Assembly: GCA_009760855.2 (NCBI GenBank)
Contig: WPIO01000178.1
Location: forward strand, 99,501 to 163,500
Source of the DNA: Cristatella mucedo
Taxonomy: Eukaryota > Bryozoa > Phylactolaemata > Cristatellidae
Direction of reading: 5' to 3'
Length of the DNA: 64,000 nt
Shown here one piece after another: positions 50,095-61,735 of this stretch. Every line of letters starts with the position of its first letter. The stretch's first letter is position 1. The translations under genes and the position numbers were made by a program. The notes beneath the pieces are model-generated. The model was not told the DNA's origin, searched no databases, and was given only the letters and a program-made list of their open reading frames with translations.

Positions 50095-50335
50095 AATTGC
50101 AACAGATAGTGATCGTGTTTCCTTTGCAGCGCATGTAAAGTGCCTAGAAAGAGACTGGGTTCTGTGAGGGTGCTATATAACATTTATTATTATTATTATA
50201 GCGCCACCAACTGAATCTCTTTCTGGGCACTATACAGATGCTGTAAAGAAAGATAATAATAATAATAATAATGCACTTGATAAAGCGCCCTCAGAAAACC
50301 CAATCTCTTTCTAGGCGCTTTACATTTTCTGATTA
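50095..50335. repeat. Two LINE 3' tails, head to head
   Basis: A plus-strand tail (GCATGTAAAGTGCCTAGAAA to (ATT)n at about 50200) meets a minus-strand partial tail (AGCGCCACCAACTGAATCTC). This runs into a further minus-strand tail at 50255-50330 starting with (AATA)n. The array is made of repeated short insertions. Confidence 0.8.
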
Positions 50336-50855
50336 TCGCATGATTAGTGGTGACATTGGCAATGTCATCGAGCATTGTTGGATGTGACATGCATAAGCCT
50401 TTTACTCACTGGCTGACACCCCTTTCCGTTGTGCCAGAAGCAACCTGTCTGAAGTTTCAAGGAGAACGGTCCTGAGCCGTGCACGTAATCGGACATGCCG
50501 CACAGCCGTGCACGTGTGACTGAGCATAGCGAGCTACGCTTACCGGCTTTCGCTGCTCAACGAAAGTCGCGTAGAAAGTAATAGCGATAACAATAATATG
50601 TCGGTTGTTGTGCCCTAAGAGAACTAATCCTAAGAGAATTAATCAGAGGCAAAGTACTTTATAACTCATTGCAATTGAAGGCATAATATTGTGTTAACGA
50701 CATAAATGGACACGTAACGGATGCAGAGCTCTTCCGATAGATGCCATAGCTGAGGCAACACCTTGCTTGAAGCCAGCCTTTCCGTCGTTTGGTAAGCCAC
50801 CTCCGAGCTTGAAAAGGATGACTTTGTTAGCATGTGTGTTCGTTGGTAGATGATG

Positions 50856-52116
50856 TGATGCATGTGTGTTCGTTGGTAGATGTTAATAACGCATAGTCAG
50901 GATGTGACTATTTATTCAGCTAATCCACGAGAGGGACAGATCTGGTCAGGGCGAACGGCAGGCAGATTAGTGTACGTCCACTTAGCCCAAGCGGCTGGAG
51001 AGCCTTTGTCTGCCACCAAAAGACGGATGTGGGTTCAGGCATGTCTGACCTTGAGGGAGGTTGATCTCACAGCTGGCAAGTAATTGGGGAACCAGCGATT
51101 GCTACATCACTGCCGGCCTAGCGGGTAAGTTTAGGTGCAGTATTAACTTAGCCGGAATACAAAGAGTAGTTATAAACAGGCATTAAAATGCAGCAATGCA
51201 GTCCAAACAAACTTCCAGAGTAGAACCTGTCAGTTGCTCAGCAGCGCCAGAGCATAAAGCAGCCTCCCAAAAGCGTGTCGGCGAGCTTCTGCAGGAGCAG
51301 ACTTGACAGTGAGCAACGCCGGCGCCTTGAGCAGTGAGATCGGTTTGTTGTCCAGAGCTTGCAGGACGTCGTCAGTGTGCCTTGTGGGCTATTCGAAATA
51401 TATCCGGCTGAAAACTGTGTCCAGTGTGGGACAAGAAGGCAGTTGGAGCGAGTCGTGTGTTGTCCAGTGCAAGAGAGTATCCTGGCAGTCAAGGGAGTCT
51501 TCCGGATCGCTAGCGGGTGAAGGCTCTCGCATGAGCGAGCTTGATGAAAAATGTCTCCGGCCGATAATCGACGTTAAGAAATGGGCCACAGAGAGTCGTG
51601 GAAATGCCGCAGACGCGAAGCGTAGCGTCTCGACAAAACAAAGAAAAACTGCTTTGGTACGGAAACCTGAGTGCAAATCGCCTTCAGCAGGAAATTCGAC
51701 GGCTATTAGGTCAAGAAAATATAGCGGGATCGTCTTACGGTACGTGTGTCGATGACGGTAGGTCGACGTAGCGTACGTAGTCGGAGGCTTCAGCTGTAAT
51801 TTAGTTGTTCGTATCGTCAACCATTGGTCACCAGTTGTTAACATGCGTATTTGTTGATGGATGTTAACAACGCATAGTTGGGATGTGACTATTTATTCGA
51901 CCAACGAGAGAGAGAGAGAGAGAGACAGACAGACTGACAGAGATCCGATCAGGCCGAACGGCAGGCAGAGAGTTGTACGTCGGCTTAGCCCAAGCGGCTG
52001 GAGGGAAGTTATCTTTGTCTGCCACCACAACATGGATGTGAGTTCAGCCATGTTTGACCTCGAGGGAGATTGATCTCACAGCTGGTAAGGAATTGGGAAA
52101 CCAACGGGTTGCCACA
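50856..52116. mobile_element. Short LTR-type element (non-autonomous)
   Basis: Two direct repeats of about 230-260 bp (about 50880-51107 and 51857-52116) enclose about 750 bp. Each begins TGTTAAYAACGCATAG (with GGATGTGACTATTTATTC next) and ends TTGCYACA, so TG...CA termini are present. Shared interior blocks are GCCGAACGGCAGGCAGA (GGCGAACGGCAGGCAGA in the left copy), TTAGCCCAAGCGGCTGGAG and GATCTCACAGCTGG. The right copy carries a (GA)n insertion. Similarity extends about 20 bp to the left of TG, so the exact boundary is uncertain and no target duplication is clear. The interior has one 150-codon plus-strand frame (51303-51755) without pol motifs, like a TRIM or other cut-down LTR element. 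Confidence 0.6.
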
Positions 52117-52139
52117 ACTTCACCCGCGATTTCGTAAAG

Positions 52140-53280
52140 ATTGTGAACGGAAGTAAAGTCTGTCTACTCATTTTGCTTGATCTTTCGGCAGCACTTAAAA
52201 CTAATGATCTTCGATTCCTTGAGCGTATGTAATCTCGCCGGAATATCGCTAGCATTTAACTGCAATGGTGTAGGTCCTACCCCAGTGGGAGACTTGCGTA
52301 GCGATAGTAGCGATAGTGTTAACGGACATCAACAGTCGCTGGTGGAGGTTCTAAAGTGCGGTTTACCGTGGACAGGGCTCCGTGCTTGGGCCACTTTTTC
52401 TTACGAGCTTTCTCAAATGCAATTAAGTCAAAACCAACTTGGTAGATACGGGAAAATCTAGTCGAGTCAGAACTTAATAAACCTATCCCTCAAATGGGCT
52501 CCGTTTGCCCATCTCTTGCACCAGCTTCGAGAAATCTCGGTGTCCTATTATTCTAAACTGACTTTTCATAATAAGACCATATCAGCTCCACAGTCAAGTC
52601 TGCCTAATTCCAGCAAGTTACTATACAAATTCGGGCCTGCTCAAGCAGGGATATCACACCAGAGTTGGTATACGCATTTTGTACTTCCTGCCTCGCCTTC
52701 TGTATCTTACTACTAACGGGTCTTCCTGCTAGCGCAATTAGCCGCTTATAGCTGGCGTAACATTTTGCGGTGAGGCTTGTCTGTCGTGAACGTTAAAATT
52801 GCCACGTTAAACCATTTCTCACCGAACAGTGCTGTCTGTCCGTCAAACAGCTTATCGACTTCGAAGTTCAATCACTCACTTCCAGGTCTCTTCATGCTCT
52901 TACTCTAACTTAGCTATTAGAACTACTTCCCACTCAGGCTCGGCATAGTACCACCAGCGATTCTGTCTTAAGTCATTTAGCTATGTCTCTAACCAACCTA
53001 AAATCCTCATGAGAATGTTCCTGCAGTTTGTGTGAAGTTGGGTATCCACTCCCGACTGAAGTCACGACATCCCCTGACTTAATCACACCTATGAAGAAGC
53101 TAAAAACTCGCCGGGTCCGAAGGGCTTGTTCTCTGTACACCTACGTTTAAATACACAGTGTATTCTATCCCTAAACAATTAAAATGCTTCTTTTACAGTT
53201 GAACGTAATAATTACCCAGCAAGAAATTTAGCTTTCGAGGGCACTATGCAAACGTCATATCATTATTATAATAATTCTTT
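52140..53280 (+). mobile_element. LINE ORF2, heavily decayed
   Basis: Motif A remnant LILLDLSAAL, then ASRNLGVLLF, DHISSTVKSA, LVCRER, SVKQLIDFEVQSLT, LTNLKSS and a degenerate 3' tail with (ATT)n-like sequence near 53260. Frame breaks are too numerous to list. Confidence 0.85.
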
Positions 53281-53589
53281 TTGATGCAGCTAAGTGTTGT
53301 GCCTTCGGTGAGTAGCTTTAGCCTATCCAAATAAAACTAAAAAAGGAAAAATCTCTTTTTTCAACCTTTGCCAGAGAGGCTTTCGGTTAGCACGCCTGCG
53401 GCCCCACGGAGTTACAGTTCCTACAAAATGTGTTTAGAATTAATTAATAATGACAAACAACTGATCGTTTACATAGGGTCTTAAGAAAATTTAATCGCAA
53501 TCCCAGCGCTTTAGTACTTGCTGCAAGAGAATAGGCAGAGAATTTTTAGTGACAGGCAACGTATTAAGCACGCCGAAGCAAACAAGTAT

Positions 53590-53900
53590 TATGCTAACAC
53601 GAGCATCCTAAATGTTAGCTTACCAGACATTCGTGACCACCGGTTAGTAAGAGCTGTCTTGTAACATGCACAAATGTTATGCACACAGGTATACATACAA
53701 ACCACACCGAGACAAAATAAAGACAACTCCACATGGGCGAAGGAAAGCCGACCGGAACAGATGAGTCTTGGGCTGGGACTGAAAGCATGCAACGTCGTGC
53801 AGGTATTGACCGTAGCCGGAAGCGGGTCCAAGACGTTCGACGCATACAGGCTTGATGGGCGATCGCCAAAAGATTTCAACATGACGCGAGGGAAGGCGAG
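53590..53900 (-). mobile_element. LINE ORF2 extreme C-terminal remnant
   Basis: Minus-strand MLKSFGDRPSSLYASNVLDP corresponds to the FGDRAFSSYAPKAWNSLP block of the 2227 copy, followed by a decayed 3' part. It sits directly against the duplicated segment beginning at about 53909. Confidence 0.75.
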
Positions 53901-53908
53901 ATGACGCC

Positions 53909-54190
53909 ATGTTGTGTGACAGTGGCTCCGGCGGCGGCTTTCTTGTGGGAGTCTCACGCAGACACAGGAGGCTCACTTGCGAGGTACATGAGACTCTGCT
54001 TAATTCCTCTCTACGGGCACATACATTAGAGCCCTATAAATCACAGCAGACGACACGAAATATAATCTGCATTAGTGGCCCGACGCTGCTCCGCTTCGAC
54101 GGCTTAGCTATTGGCCACAGGTGAGGCGTGTGCATTAGTGTCAGGCGCTTCGCTAATTAAAGCAACAGCCGCGTGCATACACAACATCCC
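53909..54190. repeat. Local duplication, copy 1
   Basis: Shares with 54742-54958 the blocks TGACAGTGGCTCCGRSGGCG, GCTTTCTTGWGGGAGTCTCA, GGCCCGACGCTGCT and GGTGAGGCGTGTGC, with CAGGCGCTTCGCTAATTA. Copy 1 has about 65 extra bases between blocks. About 830 bp separate the copies. Confidence 0.85.
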
Positions 54191-54399
54191 TTCCCCCATA
54201 GCAAATAGATTTTATAGTCCACCAGCCTAGCTTAGGAGGGGGCGGCCCTCGCGACTGGAACGTCTTGTAGCCATCGGCTCCCTGCGTTCTCTTCTTCTGC
54301 CTGCTCAGATGGTGCCTTGTCCCGTGGTTTGTCGTTCGGGGTCTGTCAGGATATTAATTTAGCATTAATGAGCTCCGACCGGCTTGGATGGGGTGCAGG

Positions 54400-54804
54400 C
54401 TACTTGACAGCCACTCGCAGGAGTCGCACATCAGCTCTGCCCTTCGAGAGCAGCCATTGGTAGATGCTGCCCACCTTCAGGCTAAGGTGGGGCACCGCTC
54501 CCACCACCGTCAGGCAATTCCCGTAGGCCACCTCCGTTCGAGCCCCGATGGCCGGTCTCATGCGTTCATCGACGGCCGATCCCGACCTCCGAAAACCACT
54601 GCGGCTCATGATGGCCTCGCCGTTCTCGGAGTTCAAATCCACCGAGTCGATCTCGCGGTTGCGCTGCTGCTCTGCGCTCAGCACCGAGACGCTCTCGCAG
54701 GTGCTCTTCGCCGCCGCAACCATTCTCTGCTGCCAGTTGTTGTATGACAGTGGCTCCGAGGGCGGCTTTCTTGAGGGAGTCTCACGGAGACACAGCGGGC
54801 GCAC
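54400..54804 (-). CDS. Unrecognised open frame, possible exon
   Basis: A 134-codon minus-strand frame with protein-like composition: LCLRETPSRKPPSEPLSYNN, WQQRMVAAAKSTCESVSVLS, AEQQRNREIDSVDLNSEN, ending in a stop after ADVRLLRVAVK. The first part is duplicated at 53909-53960 as LCLRETPTRKPPPEPLSHN, where the continuation is replaced by LINE sequence. I do not recognise the family. It may be a terminal exon whose upstream neighbour lies to the right. Confidence 0.4.
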   Translation of the reverse strand: MRPLCLRETPSRKPPSEPLSYNNWQQRMVAAAKSTCESVSVLSAEQQRNREIDSVDLNSENGEAIMSRSGFRRSGSAVDERMRPAIGARTEVAYGNCLTVVGAVPHLSLKVGSIYQWLLSKGRADVRLLRVAVK

Positions 54805-54958
54805 TTTCTCGGTAAGCGAGACTCTCCTTCATTCCTCTTAACGGACACATATGGCCCGACGCTGCTTCGATGGCTAAACTATGGCCGCAGGTGAGGCGTG
54901 TGCGTTAGGATCAGGCGCTTCGCTAATTACAGCAGAAGCAGCAGGCGCACACAACAAC
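54742..54958. repeat. Local duplication, copy 2
   Basis: Partner of 53909-54190. It contains the 5' part of the frame at 54400-54804 and its upstream flank. Confidence 0.85.
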
Positions 54959-55279
54959 GGTGCGAGAGTACACTGAAAGACCGATCGGATAGGTAGGCTT
55001 GTGCTAGCGAGCGCAATGACCTACAAATCCGAGACTGAGAATTTCATGAAATCGATTCGGGGCTTGATTGAGAGTGATTGAGGCTCATACAGAGGTCGTT
55101 CGATGCGGTAGCTATGGTTTGATGGCAGATCAGAAGAGCTGCTGAGTTGTGCACAAATTGTTGACGATTAAAGTCTCAGACAAGGAGTCTTAAGCATATG
55201 GAATTTCAATAATCTAGACGCATAAATATTCCTAGTGCAAGAATTAGTTTGGCTTTCGTACTATTAAAACAGCAGGTAC

Positions 55280-55580
55280 TGATTTTTGTGTACTTACACA
55301 ATGACAACTACTCTCCTGCTGCCGACTATGGCTCACCTTTCAGCAGTCCTGAGCTGTTACTCTAATGCTACTCACTACCTCAACTGCTCTCCTGACTCTG
55401 CTATGATTCCCACTTTCTCTTTGTTACGTGAGTTGAAGTCTGTTGGCTACCGAATGCGCACCGAAAGCCGCTTAGGCTGTGAGTGCGCTAAACAAAACTC
55501 TCCTGCTTAACACCCACACAGTCTTTATGGCTTTGTGGAGTTACAGACGGAGATACATTAAATTACATTACTTTGTGTGA
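55280..55580 (+). mobile_element. (ATTAC)n-end repeat family copy
   Basis: Carries LKSVGYRMRTESRLGCECAK and ends GGAGTTACAGACGGAGATAC plus ATTAAATTACATTAC. This is one of the cleaner copies. Confidence 0.87.
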
Positions 55581-55584
55581 TTTT

Positions 55585-57835
55585 GGTGCACGATTCGATG
55601 TTGGTTATAACGTAATGTTAAAATTCAGAGGTCAAAATTATCCTTGGCAATGTGTGTCTAGAAAACTGCCTTAGCATTACGGCCTGAAGAGGATGCTTTT
55701 TTGCAAGCTCGTTACAAAGGATGTTATTAACCCCAAAGACATTCATTTCTTTGCAGTGAGTTCTAAAGCTCCTGGATAGACACATATTCTCTCAAATTGC
55801 TATGCAAAATATCTGCTATGATGATTATTATAAATGGTAGTACAATTATTGCTACATTGTGTTTTCTTAAGCAAAGACAAGAAATGAACTGTGACAAATC
55901 ACATCGTAAAAAACCAATGGCTCTTGAAAGTCCAAAATCTTAAAATAAGGAACTAAAAGCAAGCCAGATTGTTCAGATTTATATTCTGATGAGAAACTTT
56001 TACCATATTTGAAAGCATAATGAGTGTGAGAGATATTAGATATTGCAACTATGACTGAATGTTAGCACAATTCTGCAAACTCACCCTCAACTAAGCAAGC
56101 TTTGGTTTCCACGCTTTAATATGCCCCTATCCTAACTCGGGTGCATAATAAGTAGATATTTTATATGAACACAGCACGCTATTTTTAAAAAGAAAGTGGT
56201 CAGAACATTACTTTTCATGTAAATGAAGGCCTAAAAAATTTACATACAACCACCAAATGAATAATAATAATGATACATTTGTATAGCACCCTCAGATAAG
56301 TGAATTTCTTTTTTATAGACTTTACAGATGCTGCATAAAAAGCAATAATAAGTTCTCCTAGTCTCGTGTTGATTTCTTAATGTAGCAGGCACTGAGGATG
56401 CTACTGAAATTCTCCAAAAATACACTGCTGGCATTTTTAGGCAAGTTAGATAGGAAACTTAGCCGACGTAGCGTAGTCTAGCTAGAATCTAGACATGTAC
56501 AGCGCTCCTATATAAGACACAAACTACTCAGGTCCATTGCACAAATGGTCAATAAAGAAATGCTCGCAGGCGCAAAAATCTGAGCGATCCTCAGAATGCT
56601 CGAGTACGCGGGCTCCAGCAGCAAGATGCTTTCCTCATCAAGCAGCGAAATTAATTGCTGTTGCCGAGCGAACAGCCGAGTAGCTGCGGTTACACCCAAA
56701 TCTATTGGGGAATTAAACAGACAATCGCCTACAGCAATGCACTCTCAATAGCTACGCTTGATAGCTCGTCCCTCGAGGTGACCACTGCAGCTTACGTTGG
56801 TCCGATAAATAGAACAGTCGTCGCGTGCCTCCGGCTCAGCCACGCCCACACTGAAGATGGCACGAAACACCCGAACCTCGCTGCTATATCCAAGAGCAGT
56901 TTCGGCCACAGAAAGGATCCAGATAGCTAACCGATGCTCTGAAATGCGTGGATTTGGATGTTCGATGATGAACTCAACACCGGAGCACGACTAGCTCAGT
57001 TTGAGTCAGCAATCGCAATGCAGGGCACAGGTTAGACAAGCACAAATGGCCCTAAATGCTGTCAAAAGAATTCCACTGATGGAAGAGCAGCAGCGTCAAG
57101 TATGTCGTCGCTATACACAATAGTTGCAATTGATCCAATTATCGGCCACACTTTTAAACGATTGTGTGTGTGTGTGCATTCAGATTCGATGCTACAACAC
57201 AGTCTTGATTAGCCAAATACCTACCTACAAGCAAGCCGGCCGCCTTGACGGAAATGCCACGATGACGGCCTGCTTATAACATTAATGAAATGACGCACCC
57301 CGAGGTATATTTCACGTCCAGTTCTTTTCATATTTCTTACTCTCATCTATTTGATGCAATCACCATGCGCAACGTAGCGTTTCTTGTAAATGCACATGCA
57401 GACATCACTGCATCTGTTCTTTGATCATTCCTGCTTTCGAACACATTCTCCCAGCTTCTTCGAAGCTTGTATGCCGAATGAGGATTGCACGTGAAAGGTA
57501 TCTTGATTTATCAAAATTCAATGACAGTAATACTGACAAAGAGGTATTTAAAAACATAGTCATTTTGAGAGGGAAAAGTTTTATCCAAAAAATGAGCCCG
57601 ATCAGCATATCTCTCGTATGGCCTCTGCTCAAAAATTAGCGTCCAGTTCAAAATTGACCTTCTGCTTGATGACCAAGTCAACTCTGCTGCCAAGCATACC
57701 TAATTTTAGCTTCATAATTTTGAACACAATTCAGGTACGCTATTGAGGCAGTGCAGGCGAGAGCTACCTAGGCGGTGCAAACATGCGGCCCCATAATGGG
57801 TAAGAACAGTATAGGCTTTCATCTCTATGCATGGG
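55585..57835. other. AT-rich stretch, no gene recognised
   Basis: Contains a LINE-tail scrap on the minus strand at about 56262-56340 (ATAATAATAATGATACATTT, then TAGCACCCTCAGA). Frames of 60-90 codons elsewhere lack motifs. Confidence 0.45.
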
Positions 57836-57839
57836 GCGC

Positions 57840-58310
57840 ATCTTTACAAGTCTTTTTCGCACGTACTGCTAACATTCACACTTGGATGGCAGCTAAGTTT
57901 TTTTTAATTGAATGATGAAAGCACCAACTTTTTTCCTAAATTGAATGATGAAAAAAGCAACTTAATTGTTATGCACTAACCAAGCACTACTCTGAAATGG
58001 AAGAGCCTAATCCTCGCAGTGAGCTCGCCTGCAATTCCTCTGTAGTGCCGTAGAAAAGTTTGAGCGTTTTGTTCCAGAGTGACTTTCCAATATTAGGCCG
58101 CACCAGATCGACAGTCAAGCCTTCCAATCAGTCAATTTAGGCGGAACTCCTCATAGGCAACCTTTAAAATTGAGGCCAAAAAAGTGATATTTCTCTTCTA
58201 GTTGGTGGTACAGCTGTGCCAACAACTGAGGCGTCCAATTTTACTACTATCTTACATTTTAAGATTTTTAGTAGACATCTAGATCAACTGTTCATGTTCG
58301 ATTCGTTTTC
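57840..58310 (+). mobile_element. LINE ORF2 scrap with local duplication
   Basis: GFHLYAWGASLQ is the decayed YADDTQL motif region. It is followed by NIHTWMAAKF and a partly duplicated TTGAATGATGAAA segment at about 57905-57955, then a VLFQSDFPILGR block matching the MFQSDLSLDD region of other copies. Confidence 0.7.
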
Positions 58311-58429
58311 GGGATTGGGAACTAGCAACCGTGGTCACTGGATAAAGAGCTAATTAACTAACAACTTCTGAGGCTCGTTATAACACGGACCTAGCAGTTA
58401 TGAGCTAAACTTGTTTCACTCAAAAGTTT

Positions 58430-58550
58430 CTCTTTGTGACAGGAAGTCTGTTTGCTACCGTATGCGTATCGCACAGCATCGGCACTTAGGCTTTGAGTGT
58501 GATACAGAAGACTTTCCTGCCTAACACCTATTTAGTCCTCTTGGCATAAT
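58430..58550 (+). repeat. (ATTAC)n-end family, partial
   Basis: AGTCTGTTTGCTACCGTATG and GGCACTTAGGCTTTGAGTGT, followed by the CTTTCCTGCCTAACACC block. The terminal ATTAC part is missing. Confidence 0.65.
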
Positions 58551-58899
58551 GGATTCACTGATGGATGTGTACATAGCATTAAATTACGCAGGCAATTTTC
58601 GGGCCGTGAGACAGGAAGTGAAACCTTCAGTAGTAGAAGTAGAACCAATCAACGCTCGGTTTGCTGTTATTTCTAGATTAGGACTCCCAGCTCTTGAGCT
58701 CATTATCATTTATAAGCTTCAGCCTTTTTCTCAAGTATCGATTGAAGCTGTCTAAAGTGCATATGTAATATGAAGCGGCTCACACACCATGAATTGCCAA
58801 GGGTAATTATGGGGTAATAATTAAGGGATATTAGCACAAATGTATCAATCGCCGTAAAGTTAAACAAAAATCACTGTGGCGGGCTTTCAGATTGCATTT

Positions 58900-59070
58900 G
58901 CGGAATCAGATAGCGATAAGGCGGTTGCTTTCACGACCTCGGACCGAGGTAGTGAGTTCGATTCCTGCGGTGGGCGATTCTTTATCGCCACTGCAAGCGG
59001 TGGCGATAGCCCTAAAAGGCTCTTCTGTCGCTATACAAAAGGAGGCTGTTTAATCAGCTAGGATTTATTT
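58900..59070 (+). mobile_element. tRNA-derived SINE, family 1, best copy
   Basis: Head AAGGCGGTTGCTTTCACGAC, B box GAGTTCGATTCCTGCGG, GGGCGATTCTTTATCGCC, AGGCTCTTCTGTCGCTATAC and the end GGAGGCTGTTTAATCAGCTA. Confidence 0.85.
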
Positions 59071-59314
59071 AAACAGACGGTTATCTTCACCGAGACTAAG
59101 TATATATTTACGCAATACCATTAGCTTCGAGAATGCCTAGCCCGATGCAATACTACATGACTCGTGTAGTGAGTGCTATAGAGCTGACAGAATATAATAT
59201 AATAGACAGAATAGAGCTGACAGAACATTTAGATGGCCATTGGTCTTTTCCTACTACTGAAGGATATACACGTTGCACGTGCATGCGAGATACACCTCTA
59301 TAAAAGAAATTTAA

Positions 59315-59985
59315 AGTCGTCCCTCGTTTATTGCGGTTAATCAGTTCTAGACTCTACCATGATCAGTGAATTTATGCGAAGTAGGTTTCTTTATTTATAA
59401 ATTGAATATTTTTAAAGTTACAGAATTTAAAGTCAGTTCTTGACTCTCTAAATACTGTTTTTACTATTAGTAGAGCCCTCTGGAAATTAAAGAACACCCC
59501 TTTATCCACCATTACACTCGTGTTATCCAATATGAGAGACAAAATAAGAGAAAATAAGGCACATCAGACGTTTCCAAATATTATTTTATCATTGTAAATT
59601 TAATTACAGACAGCTATTACACACTACCACTAACCTATAAAAATAGTGCAGCTTGTTTGATGATAACATGATTAAGATGAAGAGATGTACAGCACAGCAA
59701 AGAAGAGCGAGGTTACTGCTCCTCTGAAGGCCCGACTTCAGTAGGAGAGTCTTCAGGTGGTGCAGTATCTTCAGCAGGTGCATCGCCGTCTTCCGCTAAA
59801 AAATTACTAGGCGTAGGCAGTGGGTGTCTGGGTTCGCGGCTGAAGAACATCGTGATAGCCTGTTGCTGGAGCTGTCTTATCATATTTGTGAGGAGGCTTT
59901 TGTATGCTTTCATCGCTCCATCAAGCGAATTCGGGAACCAAAGTGCACGAACCATTTTTACGTCCCATTCGCCAATCATGCCCTA
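59315..59985 (-). mobile_element. pogo/Tigger-type DNA transposon, 3' end
   Basis: The left boundary AGTCGTCCCTCGTTTATTGC, followed by GTTAATCAGTTCTAGACTCT and GCGAAGTAGGTTTCTTTATT, matches the terminal region of a widespread pogo/Tigger-type family as I remember it. On the minus strand, 59979-59713 encodes a transposase-like C-terminus (MKAYKSLLTNMIRQLQQQAI, then TMFFSREP and a Glu/Pro-rich end with a stop). The catalytic DDE part and the other end are missing, cut off where a LINE fragment begins near 59985. Confidence 0.65.
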
Positions 59986-60315
59986 TTCTGCTTGAACGAT
60001 TGAGAACAACGATCGGTCTGGCAGACGAAGCACTGGCGTGGTTTAAATCATACTTGTCTGATCGTGTTCAATCCGTGTCGTTTGGGTGTCAGGTCTCAGA
60101 CACGAGAAGGGTCACCTGTGGAGACTCTGTTATGCTTTCCACTTTCTCTTTGTTGCGTGAGACGAAGTCTGTTGGCTACCGAATGCGTACCGAAAGCCGC
60201 TTAGGCTGTGAATGAGCTATAAAAAACTCTCCTGCGTAACACCCACATGGTCTGTATGACTTTGTGGAGTTGCAGACGGAGATACATTACATTATATTAC
60301 ATTACATTACAAGGC
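59985..60315 (+). mobile_element. LINE fragment fused to (ATTAC)n-family repeat
   Basis: LINE part: GLADEALAWFKSYLSDRVQS, VSFGCQVSDTRRVTCG (the RT stretch before motif B). At about 60125 it switches without a gap to MLSTFSLLRETKSVGYRMRT and the family end GGAGTTGCAGACGGAGATAC plus ATTACATTAT. The RT stretch stops just before the GVPQGS motif. Confidence 0.82.
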
Positions 60316-61620
60316 CACTTTGCATGCCCGGAGGGACCTTCTGCAGTGGAATGACGCTTTCGCAACAAATCCTGGTCGCTCGATGGTTCCTACTAAGGAC
60401 ACCTGCAATACTGGATTGAATTGAAAAGCTAACTTCAAATCCTAAAATTGATTGCCATACACGTGGCCGACTTAAACTGTTGCACGACTGATGTAAAACC
60501 GGGGCTAGGTCAGGACGGACCAGGTCTCGGACTCTGCCTTTCTCACCCTACAGCCGATTTGGGAAGAAACATTCGCAAGTTTTCAAAATTCAATACTCGA
60601 AATCTCTATAGACAACAATGTACATAAATCTGACAAGCTCGACTGGCCAGGGAATGCGAGTTGATGGTAAGATTTGCCCACCGAAAGCCGCTTAAGCTTT
60701 GAGTGCATTTTGGAGAAGTCTCCTACGAAACACTATTTAGTCTTAGTGGCATATTTGAGTAAAAGATTATTGAGTTATAGTTATAGCAACAGCTGTAAAG
60801 GCTGTGGCCTGCATATAATTACTGCAGATACAATGATTCATACTGTAAAGTGCATAGAAAGAGATTGAGTTCTGTGTGGGCGCTATATCAAATGTATTTT
60901 TATTATTGTTATTATTCAGGGCGCCCACTCATAGGTCACCTGCCAGTAATCGAGTGGGGGAGGGGGAATTGCACACAAGCAGAAGTGCACCTTCACAGGT
61001 AATAATACCTGATGTCAATGCTGCTACCAACACCGGCTGCCAACATGACCAGACCATATCCGACCCAAATATCACATAGCCTAAAACTCATTGCTAAGGG
61101 CAGAATGCTATCCCTTTGGTGGCTAGAATGTGTACGATAGCAATAGCTTAGGCATAGTAAACCTGCCATTTAAATAATCCTTCTGAACGCAATGCACGAT
61201 AAAATGAACCGAGCTAAATATCAGAAACAATTAACTGGACATTAAAAACCGTGAACAATTCATTTCCCAGCATATGTAACGAGTCAGCTACAGACTATAT
61301 GTAGGAACACGAAACAATTATAACAACAATTACTATGAAAACTTGTTGGTAAAAATCATTGAAATTACCAAGCAACCAGCCAGAAGCTAAAACAAAAACT
61401 AAAAACAAGAACAGCAATTGAGTATCTTGCTTACGTACCTACACGAAAGTACTCGGCCTGTTGTCGCTAACCACCGGACACGCTCCCTTTCCAGCAAACG
61501 TCAAGGGCCTAGAACATCGGACACATTGAAGTTCTTTGCCATTTGGTGCCACTTTTTTAAGGGTTTACCAGACTACGCACGCGTGAGGAGACGTGCGAAC
61601 TCGGAGGCTCGACGAAGAGA
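60316..61620. other. Repeat scraps, no gene recognised
   Basis: A partial (ATTAC)n-family piece at about 60680-60735 (CCACCGAAAGCCGCTTAAGC) and a LINE tail on the plus strand at about 60845-60915 (TAAAGTGCATAGAAAGAGAT). The rest shows no motif. Confidence 0.5.
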
Positions 61621-61624
61621 TTAA

Positions 61625-61735
61625 GATAATAATAATAATAATAATGCACTTGATAAAGCACCCTCAGAGAACTTAATCTCTTTCTAGGCGCTTTACATTT
61701 GCTGCAAAGGGAAATGCAATTGAATGGTGAGTAAT
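61625..61735 (-). repeat. LINE 3'-tail orphan
   Basis: (AATA)n, ATGCACTTGATAAAGCACCC, then TCTTTCTAGGCGCTTTACAT and TTGCTGCAAAGGGAAATGCA. Closely matches the reference tail. Confidence 0.88.

Noticed and set aside
54400-54804. Tektin assignment
   Set aside because: The Gln/Arg-rich helical stretch is suggestive but none of the tektin signature motifs is present.
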